Shown piece after piece: positions 23,901 through 36,900 of a DNA stretch of 64,000 nt. Position 1 is the first letter of the stretch. Every line of letters begins with the position of its first letter. The position numbers and the translations under genes were made by a program. The stretch spans positions 191,717 to 255,716 of the forward strand of contig JACAXG010000121.1 in NCBI GenBank assembly GCA_018881555.1, read 5' to 3'. Origin of the DNA: Amblyornis subalaris. Lineage: Eukaryota; Chordata; Aves; Passeriformes; Ptilonorhynchidae. The notes below the pieces were generated by a model. It was not told the DNA's origin, did not search any database, and saw only the letters and a list, made by a program, of their open reading frames with translations.

Positions 23901-26585
23901 TGATCTCGTTAGTAATAAATTCACTTTCTATCATGAAGTTGACCCTGTTTTGCCCTGGAAGTGTTTTCTCCCAGTCCTTATCTCAACTCGTGAAGCCTTT
24001 GTTAAATTTTCTCTCCTCTGTCCAGNTGCAGACNAGGGGAGGGTCAGTGGGTGGTTTCTTTTTTTTTTTNNCCAGGCGTTTGGCCAGTGTCAAACCACAA
24101 CACAGGNTGCAAAAGCAAAGATCCTGTTTTGCTCCCAAATAACAGCATCACTCTTTTATAGCTCAGATACTTGATACCAGCAGGTGAGAAAAGAAATCCT
24201 CAGAAATCCTACCAAAGACTCTGCTGATCTTTGCACACAGCATCAGAGCACAAAAACACGCAGTACGATGAGCATCCACAGCTGTTCCAGTGAAACATTT
24301 TCTCAAAGCCAGGAATATAACTCGTGGAGCTGTCGTCATTCCAGAGCAGAGCTAAAATTCGGGGTTCGTTTCCCAAAGTTCAGCCTAGAGTGAGCTCTGT
24401 AATTTGAAATAGCCACGCCTCACGCTGAAACAAAGCCTAAGGGAAAGCTGCCAAAGGTTAATCTTTCCTATGGCATTTCTATCCCGGCTTTGCTTGGCCG
24501 GAGTTGCCCTTTGGCTGAATCGAGCGGGACAATGAGACTATTAAGCAGTTTGGCTTTGTTTTGCACGCCATGGAAACCCGAATTCCCTCCTGGGAGAGGA
24601 TCTCTGTAAGAGGAGAAGCTGCTATTAGCATCTGCAAGAGAAACCAGCCTCCTCTCCGAGGATAAGGAGTTTGCATCCCATGTTTTACCCTGCTCAGCCC
24701 AGGCAGCTCTTGGCCAGTGATGCCTCTGGTAATGCTGGAGAAGCTCGAGTCCTTACATTAAGTCTGGTTGAGTTTAAATGAGCAAAGATTACTTCATCTG
24801 TGTGCACAGAAAATATTTTACCCACTAACAGAACCAGTCATACTTTCCATATTCTTTTTTCCTTTCCTGTCCTGTATTAAAACTAACAAAAATTGTCATG
24901 AAGTACGTTTTAAGTGAGAAGTGAATCAAAAAGGCTGGAATATGAAATCTTTCATGCCTGACGTGAAACCAAAGGACATTACTTGCAGAGTGCATTACAA
25001 ATGTTTTGAAAAGAGCTAAGTCAGGCTTAGTGGCCAAATGCAAACACGGTCCGGGCAATACACCCAGCGTTGCTCNATCTGGCACTCAAATCCCACGCTG
25101 TTCCCAGCCCAGCTCCGCCTTCAGGCTCAGTACCAACCCACTGCCTGCCAGGGACTAGCAAAAAATAGTCCTTCCCAAAATGTCTGGCCTCAATNATACT
25201 GGATACTAGGTGGTTTCTTTCATGATTTTTTTTTTTTCTTGCTCCGTAACATCAAACATTTTCTCCTGAGGAATGCTGAACAACAGCCTGGCTGGAATGG
25301 CATGATTTGTACAGTTGCATCTCTGGGGCTTGTCCTGCATCTTCCTGTTTATGGTGCCCTTCTTTGGACTAAAGCTGGCTGCCAGGCCCTACTTCTCCCG
25401 TGTTAAAGGTGTGTGCCTCACGGGTGGTGCCGGGATGGTTCCCACCCNGAGGTTTTCTGGCCACGGCTCATGAGCTGCTCTGCATGTGGGTCAGAGCAGA
25501 GGCGTGGCTGTGCCTCGGGGCAGCTNGGGAGGTTTGTGGGGCCAAGTGGGTACAAGGGCTTTGCTGAGTTTGTCTTCATTTACCCCAGACTCTGCCTAAC
25601 ACAGTATCGGCCCCCAGCACCACCCCAGTTACCACTGCAGAGCTGACCAACTTCAGAAGCTGCAGAGAGGGAACTGAGGGAGGACATCAACACCATCCAC
25701 ACCTCACAGGTGTCCTCAGTCCACTGGACGAGGTAAATCTGCACCAGAATCCTACATGAGGAAAACCCCAGGTGCTCACTCGGCACTGCCCACATCTGAA
25801 CCTACAGCTTTGCCCTTCATCTTAGCCCACATCTCTGAAACAGGCTCTCATTGCCCCTGACACAGGTGCTGCTCCCAGCCTAGAGCCTGAATTCACCTCC
25901 CCTCGTGGAAGGCTTGTTCCTAATGGCGTCAAATGGAAGGTGTCACCCGTGGCTGCTGGGATGCAAACCCGGGTTGCTACGGTGTTGATCCTCCCAATTG
26001 TTTTTATACNCTTGGCAGGCTTAACCATCCACCTATAACTGGCACAGCATCTTCAAAATCAAGTGGAGTAAAGATAAAACCTTTAGAGGACAAATATAAA
26101 TTACTAATAAGCTTTTCACAATGCCAGGGTGTGCCAGCCAGACATGTTAAAGAAACAGCTCAGGTGGCTTCTGCTCCTTCCTCCCCTNTGCCGCTCAGGT
26201 ATTTCCTCCAGCCACAGGCAACCGTGGATATGATTTCACCTCACTAAACCTCACCATGCCCGAGGGCAGAAGCTATTTTTTTTCCCAATTTACTTCTGGA
26301 AGCCAATCCATCTTAGAGCTGAATGAGGGACTGTAAATCTGCTTATGCACTGCACGCAGCCAGATGGCACATCAGAGCGAACACCTGAGGCAAGGATGCT
26401 GGTCAGAATTCACCTTGCTAAAGATATGTTCGTGCTGGAGGCCACCACGTTCAGGCTCAGGTCCGTCTGGCAGCGCAGCTGTCCTGGCATCCTGACCTCC
26501 TAAACAGGGTTGGGGGGGGGTTAAACGTTAAAAAGCTCCATACACAGCCTGGCTGGAAAAAGCCAGGAGCCACAGGAGACAGAGG
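20944..26585. other. Intergenic DNA, no gene seen
   Basis: This is ordinary non-coding DNA with moderate GC. A poly-T run with two Ns lies at about 24060-24072. The part at about 24380-24690 is CpG-richer than its surroundings. No exon was recognised. Confidence 0.5.
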
Positions 26586-26915
26586 ATGGGAGAAAAGCTG
26601 GCATTGCTGCTGTCACTGTGCTTGGTCCTGGCTGCCTCGGACAGCTCCAGGANCCAGATGTGCACCGCAGCANGNCCCCGGCACTGCCCTCTCTCACACN
26701 CTGACAAAGAAGATGCTTCAGAGGCCTCAGTGAAATGCAAATGTNGCTGGTTCAAAAAGAAAATGAAATTCAGAGGGTTTGCCCAGGAAACAGCCTGGGG
26801 GCGGAGAAAGGAGACTGAAAGCCTTTCATTGAAATGCAAAGAGGAAACTTTCTTTCTCAGGAAGAGTGAAAACCCCCCTCGGGGTGATAATTTTGTAAAG
26901 GTAGCAGGAGCGTAA
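26586..26915 (+). CDS. Hypothetical small secreted protein frame (doubtful)
   Basis: A 109-codon frame begins with a good signal-peptide-like segment. After the ATG come Gly-Glu-Lys, a leucine-rich core (LALLLSLCLVLAA) and a small-residue cleavage region near Ala17-Ser20. The following residues carry several cysteines (about positions 25, 34, 51 and 53), then a basic, lysine-rich tail. The start context is gaggatggg. No family was recognised. Four ambiguous bases fall inside, and the opposite strand is open over 183 codons in the same place, which points to composition. No splice structure, poly-A signal or neighbour supports a gene. Confidence 0.12.
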   Translation: MGEKLALLLSLCLVLAASDSSRXQMCTAAXPRHCPLSHXDKEDASEASVKCKCXWFKKKMKFRGFAQETAWGRRKETESLSLKCKEETFFLRKSENPPRGDNFVKVAGA

Positions 26916-27944
26916 CTGGTAGCAAAACTGATCCTAGATTGGTCCTGGGAAACCGTGCGAGTTAAATCATCCGTGGGGTTTTCCTCTGCGCTGCACTTTC
27001 TGCTTTGGTCATCACTGCTGGTTTTAAATAGACAGGGGAAGAAAAAGTTAAATACACGGGGGAAGAAAAACTCTGTCAAGACTTAGAGCAGAAAAGATGT
27101 GAACAGGAACCCCTCCAAAGTGACACCAACGTGTCCCAAGCACTCTGAGGAATCACCATCTGCCCCTGTTCCCTGTTGGCTGGAGTCTTTCATCCCTTCA
27201 GCTGCCTGTGCTGTGCTGCTCCTTGGTGGCTGAGCCTCTTGCATACAAAACCAGCAGATGCAGGGGCCCAGAGCTGCAGAGCTGCTTCACAGACAACCAC
27301 TCTGCCATCCTTATGAGATTTTTTAGCTTTGTCAGGCTGNGCTCGAGCGGATTCATCATATCCAGTAGATGGAAAAAAAACGGGAATGGGTTTGACGGGC
27401 AGAAAGTAAAGATTTGGCTTGGTCTGAAAAAGAGGCGCTGGTTCAGCCAGTGGAGTGTTTGCTGGCAGAGGGAGCAGCCAAGAGGAATGTGCCTTGGAGA
27501 GGGCCCTGAATTCAGCAGGAGCCAGTGCCGNGGAGCAATGGGCTGTCCCGGCACGTGTGCCAGCGGTGGAGGCACAACCCCTGTCCCCAGCCCTTTCAGT
27601 GGCATTTCTCACAGAGCACTTGTACTTCTCTTTCAGGCTCACTTGGTCTCCAGCCACCCTACTGGAGCACCAGCTGGCCGTAGACCGTCCCAAATCAGCC
27701 ACATCTCCTGGCCCTCATCCTCCAGATTGCCCCGAGCACCCTTCTGTGCAGCACTGACGTTTCACTCCNGCCTGTCCTGAGTCACCACATTTCACACCTT
27801 CCTGTCCTGTGTCACCAGAGCCCTGCCCCTGCTAAAGAGCAAAGGAACAAGCTGTGTGGGCAATGGTTTTTTTACTGATTAACAAACTAGGTTTTTTTTT
27901 TTTACATGGTCTCCTTTGTACTTCCCAGACACCCATGCTTCTGC

Positions 27945-27975
<31 letters not shown>

Positions 27976-30900
27976 CCAGCCCAAATCCCCTCTGTCCCAT
28001 TCCTGCAATGGCACCGTTGCTGTCCTGTGGTGGCAGAAGTGACAAATTCTGCCTGTTCTTTCATTCCAGCTTGTTCTGAGGACCATGCACGCTAAGGAGT
28101 GCTAGAGGCTGCAGAAGGAATGAGATCTGTCTCACAAGATGTCCCTATCATACAGACTCTTTAATGGCTATGAAGAAAGCAAGCTCATCAACTTTACATG
28201 TGAGAAGAAAGCACGAAAAATTCTCTCTTCTGGTGGTTTTTCAGTGAGTGTGTAAACAGCCAGTGGTTTTGAGAACCCAACTCCTCTCTCATGTGCTACT
28301 GAACTGCCCAGGAGTTACTCAGTAGCTCTCAAGAGGTAACAGAGACAGGCACACACAGGCAGAGCCTGTAAAAATGATCGGATTTGGAGCTGTGATGCCT
28401 TTTAGGAGGCAGGGTGGAAAATAAAACAAGCAGCCTTGGGGAGGAGGATGAAAGTACTGGAGCTTTTTGTCTCCCCAGCTCTAGTCCAGAGAGCTGAAGG
28501 AGGAGGTTGGTACCTGCTCTGTTTGCTGGACGAGACAGAGATTGGGGCAAACAACTCCAGCACTGGTTTTCTGTTTTCTCCAGGTATAGCAATTCCAGCC
28601 ATCCTCTTAAGTGCAGGAGATAAAGGTTATCTCCAGGATAAAGAATGCTGATGCTTCTGGGTGGCCCTTGCTCACAAAGCAGAGAGGAATAGCTAAGCAA
28701 ACTCCCTACTGACTTTGGGGAAACACAAAGGCTTTTCAAATTTTATGTGCTGAGTTAAGGCTCTTGGTAAAATTTTAACCTAACCTTTCTCCAGCTGCTT
28801 GCTTTCATAGAAAAAAATCTATGTGTATCTACGTGAAGAAATCTCAAGAAGAAAATTTAAAATATATATTTTTTTTTTTACCCAAGTTTCACTCTCTACA
28901 TGAGAAGAAACAAATCCAACTCCAGCAGGTCTAACTGAGAGATGACTTAAGCGATTGGGGAAATTAAAATGTGATGACATTCCATTCTCTTTTTTTTTTT
29001 TTTTTCTCTGCTGCTGTCTTTCATGTATATTTTAGGCTCTTATTCTGCCCTGTAAAAATTGCAGCTACAAAAGACTGAGTCTACACACAGTTCCCTTGTG
29101 GCTGTGTACATGGAACCACCTCTTGAAAAGTCAATTGTAAGCAATTAATTAATAATTGGGGTTACCTATTTCCGAGTTACAAATACTTTTGGATACTCTG
29201 TTTTACTAACACAATGCATGACCAGACAGTGCTNTCCTTCAAACACTAATGATAATTTCTCTTCCTTTTTGAGATGCTGCTTTGCAACCCTTTACTGGAT
29301 TAATTGAATCCAGGCTCTGAAGAGGGAGAGCACTGCTTTCTGCAGTTATTTCTTTCTCTTGAACTTCCTGGTTTAAATTCCTTGGGGCAAACTTCTGCCT
29401 GACTGGCAGAATATCTAAATGAATAGCTCCTGGCAAAATGCAAACATCTGACATATGAGCAATGTTACTTTAACTGTGAAAACAAGCAAATAACTGTCTA
29501 AACAACACTGTAACTGCTTTAGGGAAGTAAAGAAAAGAGTGACTAGATAGGAAATGCTTTTCATCTGCNGAAGAAATTTATTGTATTCATTTTAGGGAAA
29601 AACGACAATGAGCATTGCCAGCATTAACATTTTCTGTCCACACTGTCAGCTTCCACAGGGGTCAGCTTAAGAAGCCCATATCAGCCCTGATTACTCTGCA
29701 AGCAATCCCATTGAGGTAAATGGAACTAAATAAGGATAAGTGCTACCCAAGGTAAAGAAGTTTACAAGCCCCTGAAACAACAAGGTTGCAGAAATGGGAC
29801 CTTTGTCCTTGCAGGGGTCATGTGAGCCAAGGAACGTGGATTTACCTCCCAGAAGGGCTGGAAGCTGCACGGGCACTGGAATTGCTTGTTTGTGTTAGTG
29901 AACAGTTCCAAATGCCTGAGGTGATCACATCCCTTCAGTTAGAGCACCACNGCAGGGCTTTTGGGTTTGCCTAATGGTTACTTCCAAAAGGGTGTTAGTG
30001 GAGATGCCTTGTTAAAAAATCTAAACCAAGTTGTTCTATACAACTCTCTTTACCTGTAATGTAAAATTACTACACAGCAGATGCAGCCACAAGCTGAGAT
30101 TTTTCCTTCTGGGGAATAAGCTTGAATTGAAGGTTCCAGACACTTTCCATGCTGAGATGACAGAACTGAAGTGATCCAAATGTGGCTGGGTTAGATCTGG
30201 GTTTCTGTACCAGACCTCATTTTGAAACAACGGTGGCCAGATCTCCCCAAGGTTTAACCACTGTCCCACCCTGGAGCTGCTGTTGCTTTGGGGTCTCTTT
30301 GTCAGAGTGTCTTTAGGACTTCACCATTGTGAATTCCTGCAAATGACAGATTTAGCAGCAAACTCCATCCCTAAGCCACTGACTGCTGCAAGTTAGGAGG
30401 ATGTACCTGAAGTAACTTCTCTCAGTATTTTTAATGCTTCTTCTATTCCTTTTTCACTACAAAGGGCGTCAAGACACTTGAATAAATGACCTATTGCTCT
30501 GACCCGATACAGCAGTCCTTAAAAACCCATTCAGTGCAGCAGCTTCTCTGTCTTCTGCAAGCCTCAAAGTGCTTTGCATGTAGATGCAGAGGTGTGTCTC
30601 GAGAAGGGAAGGGCCTCGCCAGCATCCTCTGAACAAACTGACCCCAGTCACTCAGGAAAAGTGCTCAGATCCATCTGGATGGATGGAGGGATGTGAGACA
30701 CCATGACATAAGATTGCTTGTGCCATGATTGTGCCTGGAAACCTGAATCAGATCCTGTGATCCCACAGCATAAAATGCCACATCAATTCCTCAAAGGCAT
30801 CCCCCCTAAAAGACTTTAAACCTTCTTAAAAGCAGTAACGCTTTCTGTTCCAGTTTGAGTCTCCACTGACTTTTAGGCTGAAGCTGCAAGTAGAGCATAG

Positions 30901-33900
30901 AGTAAAAAATACCAATTGGGAGAATAAACATTATCCTGGTACATTCTGAGCTGGGTATCTGGGAATTTATCCTACCAGAGCATAAATATGAGGATGAAAG
31001 TTCTCCATAAAGACAGATTCCAAGAAAGCCATCCAACTGTATGGCTCTGATCTTCATTTTCCACATGAAGGAAACCATAGATAAGTACAAGCTGGGCCAT
31101 CTCCACTGTGGTTTTCCATCTTCAGAGCAGCTGGAAAGGGATAAGAATAATCAGGAGGCTCTGCATGCTCTGAATGGGAGTGGCAGCAATAAAAGCTTAT
31201 ATGAAACTCATTAGGAGAGCACCCTTTATTTCCTGACCCAGATACCTGGAAGAGGTGAGGGTTATCCCAGAGGCAGTGAGGGCAGCACAAGCAGTAAACA
31301 TCGGAGACACAGATATAATTATAGTGACATAATTAAACAACCTCAGTGGCTCCTGACACATGTACTTCATGACTACTCTTTTAAGAGATGTTGCTGTTAC
31401 CTGCTGCTTGAGGTAGAAACACCCAAAACCTTTTGCAACACCAAATCCCACCTTATATGACATTTTACCAGTGAAGAAGCACTGTGGTCTAAGTAGCATA
31501 AAAAACACCCAGAGCCACTGCCTGAGGCCCTGAACAGCAAGAAGCACTTAAATTTTCTCTTTTTCTGTTTCTGTGATAGCACTAGTGTCATTTTGCATCC
31601 TGAAGCGCCATCAGCTCCCTAAGGACTCGCCTACCCCAGCGTCACAGAGCAGCCTTTGCAAGGATCCACTGGCTCTCATTCATGGGGTAACTCAATCTGA
31701 TTCAATTTTTCACATCTGCTAACGAGATCATGACAGAATCCGTCACGGCTGTGAACCAGCACGCGGGCAGCAGAGGGAACCCGAGCTGGGGATGGCATTC
31801 CCAGACCTGCTCCCTTTTCCTTTGTCGGCCTGGGCACTCGGTGCTGCTCGGTGGCACGGCCCTGCTGCTATAAATACACAGGCAGCCACTTGACCTTGGC
31901 AGGGGCTTTGGCTCAAGCAATTCTCCTTTACAGCTGGCAGGGGTTCCAGAGGAGCACGTGGCCTGCTGCCCCTGGCGCCCAGCTGGAAGGAGCGACCTTC
32001 ACCTCGCTCTGAAGGTGCAGCTCTGGGGCTGCCTGATGCTCAGCCAAGAAGGACTAACACCATAACAGCGACCACACCTTCTCTTTTCCCCTACTCCATG
32101 TTACCACTCACTTTTTAGACTGAGTCAGACTGAAAATCCATCGGGTTTTTTTTCCCCCCTCCAACAATTCAGCCCACTTTCAGAGTGAAGGGAAGGACAA
32201 TGCACTTTTAGGAATCAACACATTTTTCCCCCAGGGCAGACATCTGGATTAGAACAGATGAATCAAAACAACTTGTCTTTTTCCTTTTACTGTAACATGA
32301 CTAGACAACTACAGACCTATGCTCTGTCTATATAAAGGTAGATGAGGAAAACCCCATCACCAAAGCATGTATCCATCTCTCCTACATTTCCCCATCGAGA
32401 AGTTTTCTAAGCCAGCTGACCAGAACCCTCTAAAATCCTCCTATGCAGAGGTGACATCAACTGTCCCAGAAACAGGATCCTGCTCTACAAGATGAGCCTC
32501 TATCAAAAGGCCTGGCTGGAACAGTTTTCAAGGTCTGGCTGCACTGCCAAATCCTTTCCAGCACTGGTGGAGCTTCAGCATGGGCAGAACCAGAGGGAGA
32601 GAGTGCCAAGAGCAGCAGCAATTAGCACTTGATGAAGATAAATCATCCATGCTCATGCAGCTCGTTCAGTCGCTCTCTGGAGCTCAGGACAGCAGAAACA
32701 ATTACCTTGTACAAACAGGGACAGATGTCAGGTTCCTTCATTCCATGAAGCAGCTGCCGAGGATGTGGGGCTGTAGATGTCNTCTGAGTGTACTTCCTAT
32801 CACAGGGCAAGACAATTTCATTATGTTTTCAACAACTGAAGAGAAAGTGGAATGCAATTATTTTTGTGTGTTTATTTGATTTGAAAGCTGAGCACCACAT
32901 CCCCAAGCAGTTACATCACTTGTGGCCTAACACAGGCAGGCATGATACAATTTGAAATGCATTAAGCAGCATCATATATTCAATAATTTCCATCAGGAGT
33001 AGATTTGCAGAAGTGAGTGACTACAGGAAAAGCAAACAATAANTTTAGGAAATCACATCATTTGAAAGGGCTTTTAATCTGCTCACTGATGAGGAAATAC
33101 ATGAGTGTGACGATCACTAAAGGCAGCAATGAGTAGAGCACCAATCTGTAACTACAGGAATGACTTGGAAAAAAATGGGGGGGGGCTGATACCTACCACA
33201 TAATGTTCATTAATTCTTTGTGTTCAGTTCTATGAACTTTTCAGAGTAGCTCGGATAAGGGCCTCCATTTTTCAGGCATAGAACCAGCTCACCCAGGCAG
33301 AGCAGTCACAGTGAAGTTATAAAAGGATAAGACAATCCATGATCACACAAAATGCAGTTTTTATCTGCTTACAGGATAGCTTTCATGCAAAATGCTTCAC
33401 TAGTTTTTTAAACTTCTGAAATAAACCACTTCTAGTTGCACTTCTGCAAGCTGGAAGCCCCTGCCATCTAACATGCACCCTTTAAAATGCATTATTTTAA
33501 ATTACTATTCCAAGTACTGATCAATCAAACTAAAATCCAAGCAGGGTAAATTTCTACCTACTTTTCTTAATGTGCTAAAAAGCAAATCAACACACTGCAG
33601 GAACCCTGTGACTTTTTGAGTGTCTCAGCAATAGCTAGCGAGTTTCCAACGACATGGAGATTTTGGGAGTACAAGCTAAATACACATAGAAAATCTCTGG
33701 CACANGTCAAGGAAAAAAATTGTGGTGCTTATCTAGCCTGTGTAGCTGATAGCACTGCTGGGGCTGATTCAAGACAATTTACAACGGTTTACGTGCATGG
33801 GTTACTATTAATAAGAAGTGTTGGGATTACGACATCGGATAGAGGAAGAGTTATTCACAGAGACTAAATTTAGCTGAGTGCAGCTAATTCACATCCCCAG

Positions 33901-36900
33901 CTCCTTCTGTAGGCTGTGGAAGTGTAAGCTTCTCTAGAAGGCAGCTCTGAGCAGGAGCTTAATTTAGACTCAGGTTACAGGAGAGGCAGAGAAATGGTTT
34001 GGTGTTTCCCAGCCCGGCACAGGGAAAGGACTCTCCCTGTGCCCGTTCATCCCAGGCCTTCCTGAGCTGCCTCTGGTATCTGCTGGGCACTCCACTGAAC
34101 CCAGTCAGTTGGCTGAGGAACAAAAAACTGCTTCAAGGAAATAAAAGGGATAGTTTTCTGCTGATTTAATGAGCTGAGCTGGCTCGGGAGGAGATTAGAG
34201 AAGCAACAAAGCTGGTGGGTGCGAGGGATAAGCAGGGCTGGAGGGCAGCACTTTGAGACTTGCCTGATCCCCCAGAGCTCAGCTTTGGACTCAGCTCTGC
34301 TGGGAAACCTCACTCTTGGCTGCTCTGTTTGTGGAGAGCTTTAGTGGTGGAGTGGTTAAAAGGAGTCCCTACATCCACACTGTATTTTCCCACTCCTGCT
34401 CTCATGCTGCTGTCACTGTTGTGGGGCTGGACAACACTGATAGAAATTACCTCCCTGAAAACAGGGATGTGCTGTGGAGCCAGTGCAATCCCAGCAACAC
34501 AGATAAGACAGCAGCAAACAGTGATGCAGCCACCATGGGACAAAAACATCAGACACCAGCTCAGCTTTCCCAGAAAAGAACCAGCACTGGGGAACAGGAC
34601 CCTCAGAAGGCTCCATTTATTCCCTCACCATAACAGGAGGGGTTCAAGTCACCGTGAGGAGCAATAAGGACATGAGCTACACCTCAAACTTGCTTGGGGG
34701 CTGACTTGCAGAATTGAGGAACAGGTTTTCCACGTCTTGGTTGCTTTGCTTAGAAGAGAGGGGTACCAATAATGAAAATAATGGTACTTAGATGGAGCNA
34801 GACAACCAGAAAGCAACATCTGATCTCTGCTGGTTTGACCCAGTTTGCATTGAAATCCTCCAGGTCCCACTACTGAATTCCAGCCAGGAAGCGTTTCACT
34901 GGCTCTTCTTTCAGTAGTGGTGTGTGCTAAAGAAAACAACAGCTCCTCACAATAACTAAAAGGAATAAGAGAAATTATAAGTGGGTACCTGTTGGATCCA
35001 AATCAAAGATTTTTGTCACANTCAGGATATTCGGATACAGATTGACACACTGCATCTGCCAACAGTTCTCTTCNCCCTCCCCAGGAATCCAACACCATAA
35101 AGTGTAGGATGCTCCCCCACACCACCTGATTGCTTTCTGCCAGCTCCCGTCAACAAANCCCTGCCACTCAGAGTCCCCTGTGTGTTCAGTGCAAAGCTTG
35201 TCCTTCCAGGACACAGGACTCGGATNCAGCCATGGAGCCAAGCCTCCCTCAGTACTGGGAAACGTTAAATAACGCTCACAGTTGTGTCCACAGCATTTTC
35301 CACAGAGCTTGCTCCGTGAACAGCAGTGCTAAGGGTCCAGAGGGCAATATGGCAAAGGTTACTTCAGACATCACTGGATGCCTCCCAAATAGGAGGGTGG
35401 TCAGTCAGCCTTGACCCTTAACATCAGCAATCTGCTTCAAAGGCAGGCTGTGACTGCTCTGGAGAGCACAGGCAGAGGTTTCTGTCTCCAGAATTCCTTT
35501 TAACAAGGTAAATTGTGGGATCGTGTAAGCCAATGTCGAGATGGGAGTGGGAGAGGTGAACCTGTTCTTTAGTAAAATTCACTATAAGGAATATCCAGAC
35601 ATGGGGGTTCAAATAGCACAGTACCTTCTCCAAGTACAACACACATACAGGGAAAAACCTGGAATCAGCTCCTAAAGAGGGAGTAAGTCAGTCCTGCAGT
35701 TGTGGAACTACTTCAGGAGTCGTTAAAGGCACGAGATGTGTTTCTATGTGAAGCACTACTGAAAAACCTACTGTAATACAATGTATTCCTGTATTTCAGT
35801 AGGCAATTATTACCTACTACCTAACTGCTGTAACAATAGTGCTGTACAGGACTACTATAAAAATTCACTTCTTCAGTCATAAAAACACCACCACAGAATC
35901 CATACATAAAAATCTTAGGACTACTAAGTTTTCTGAACAGTTAATCAGTTCAGAGAAAAAAAAATGAATAATCCTTATCATATGGAAATTCATCTATTTA
36001 TATAAAATCACTGTCTGTATATAATTTCAATTTTATACATTTTGGCATGCATTTGGAAAGCTTTGTGTCGATATTCCCTGTGGAAGACAGATTTTAATTT
36101 ATCCGTGGATGGTGTACACACTGCACTGCAATGGAGCAGGAAATGTTTAGAAATATTTCTTTGATAATTCAAAGATGAAATTAGAAAGTAACTTTGACAA
36201 ACATTTTTTAGGATGTTCTTTCCTGTTTTCTTTTTATTTAAGGTTATATTTCAGGAAGATGATGACAGAGATCCCACGAGGCCTTTCCTGCGGTTACACT
36301 GGCACAGTGGGGAGAAGTGGGAACCACAGTGCAGGGATGTGAGGAGTCACTGAGGGCACAGGAGGGAGGGAAGGTCCTACCCAAGCCAGGTCCTTTCCCA
36401 GAGCCAGATGTGAGTATCATATAAGTACTGCTTGCCCCATTTCTTTCTTATCACTTTTTTTTTAGCAGCTGCTGTTTCTCCTGAACTTTTTAACGAGCCA
36501 AAGCTCATTAAATCAATGCAGTTTAGTTCTTACAAACCGGGTGCTATTACTTACCTAATTGTAAAACTTATAACCATTTGTTTCCTCTGGCATCAAAGAA
36601 ATCAATGAAATGAGATCATCACTCCTTTTGCGCTATTGCCCCCAAGCTCCTGATGTGTTTGTTTGGTTTTCTTTATTAACTACATTATAAAGCACTTAAC
36701 TATTATGAGTGTGTTATCTGTATAACACTGTCTAATCTTTAAACAAAAATTAAACAGAAAGTAGGCTCGCTGCCAAAAATCAGGAACTGTTTCTTCAGAC
36801 AGAACTGGGATAGAAGAAGCTTGCAAAGCTGCCACTCCAAGACCATTTTTCTTTATTGTGAGATGTATTTTCCCTTCAAATGGCAAATCCAGATGAAGAA

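Noticed and set aside
27190..27780. Overlapping open frames of 170-190 codons on opposite strands
   Set aside because: Both strands are open at once, ambiguous bases occur, and no domain or splice signal supports either.
29695..29755. Fragment resembling an old sauropsid transposon
   Set aside because: The similarity is only a vague impression; I cannot name the family or its ends.
35756..35802. Possible second hairpin (ctactgaaa...tttcagtag with inner aataca/tgtatt)
   Set aside because: Only 15 of about 23 positions pair, with a large unequal internal loop. This is expected by chance in AT-rich DNA.
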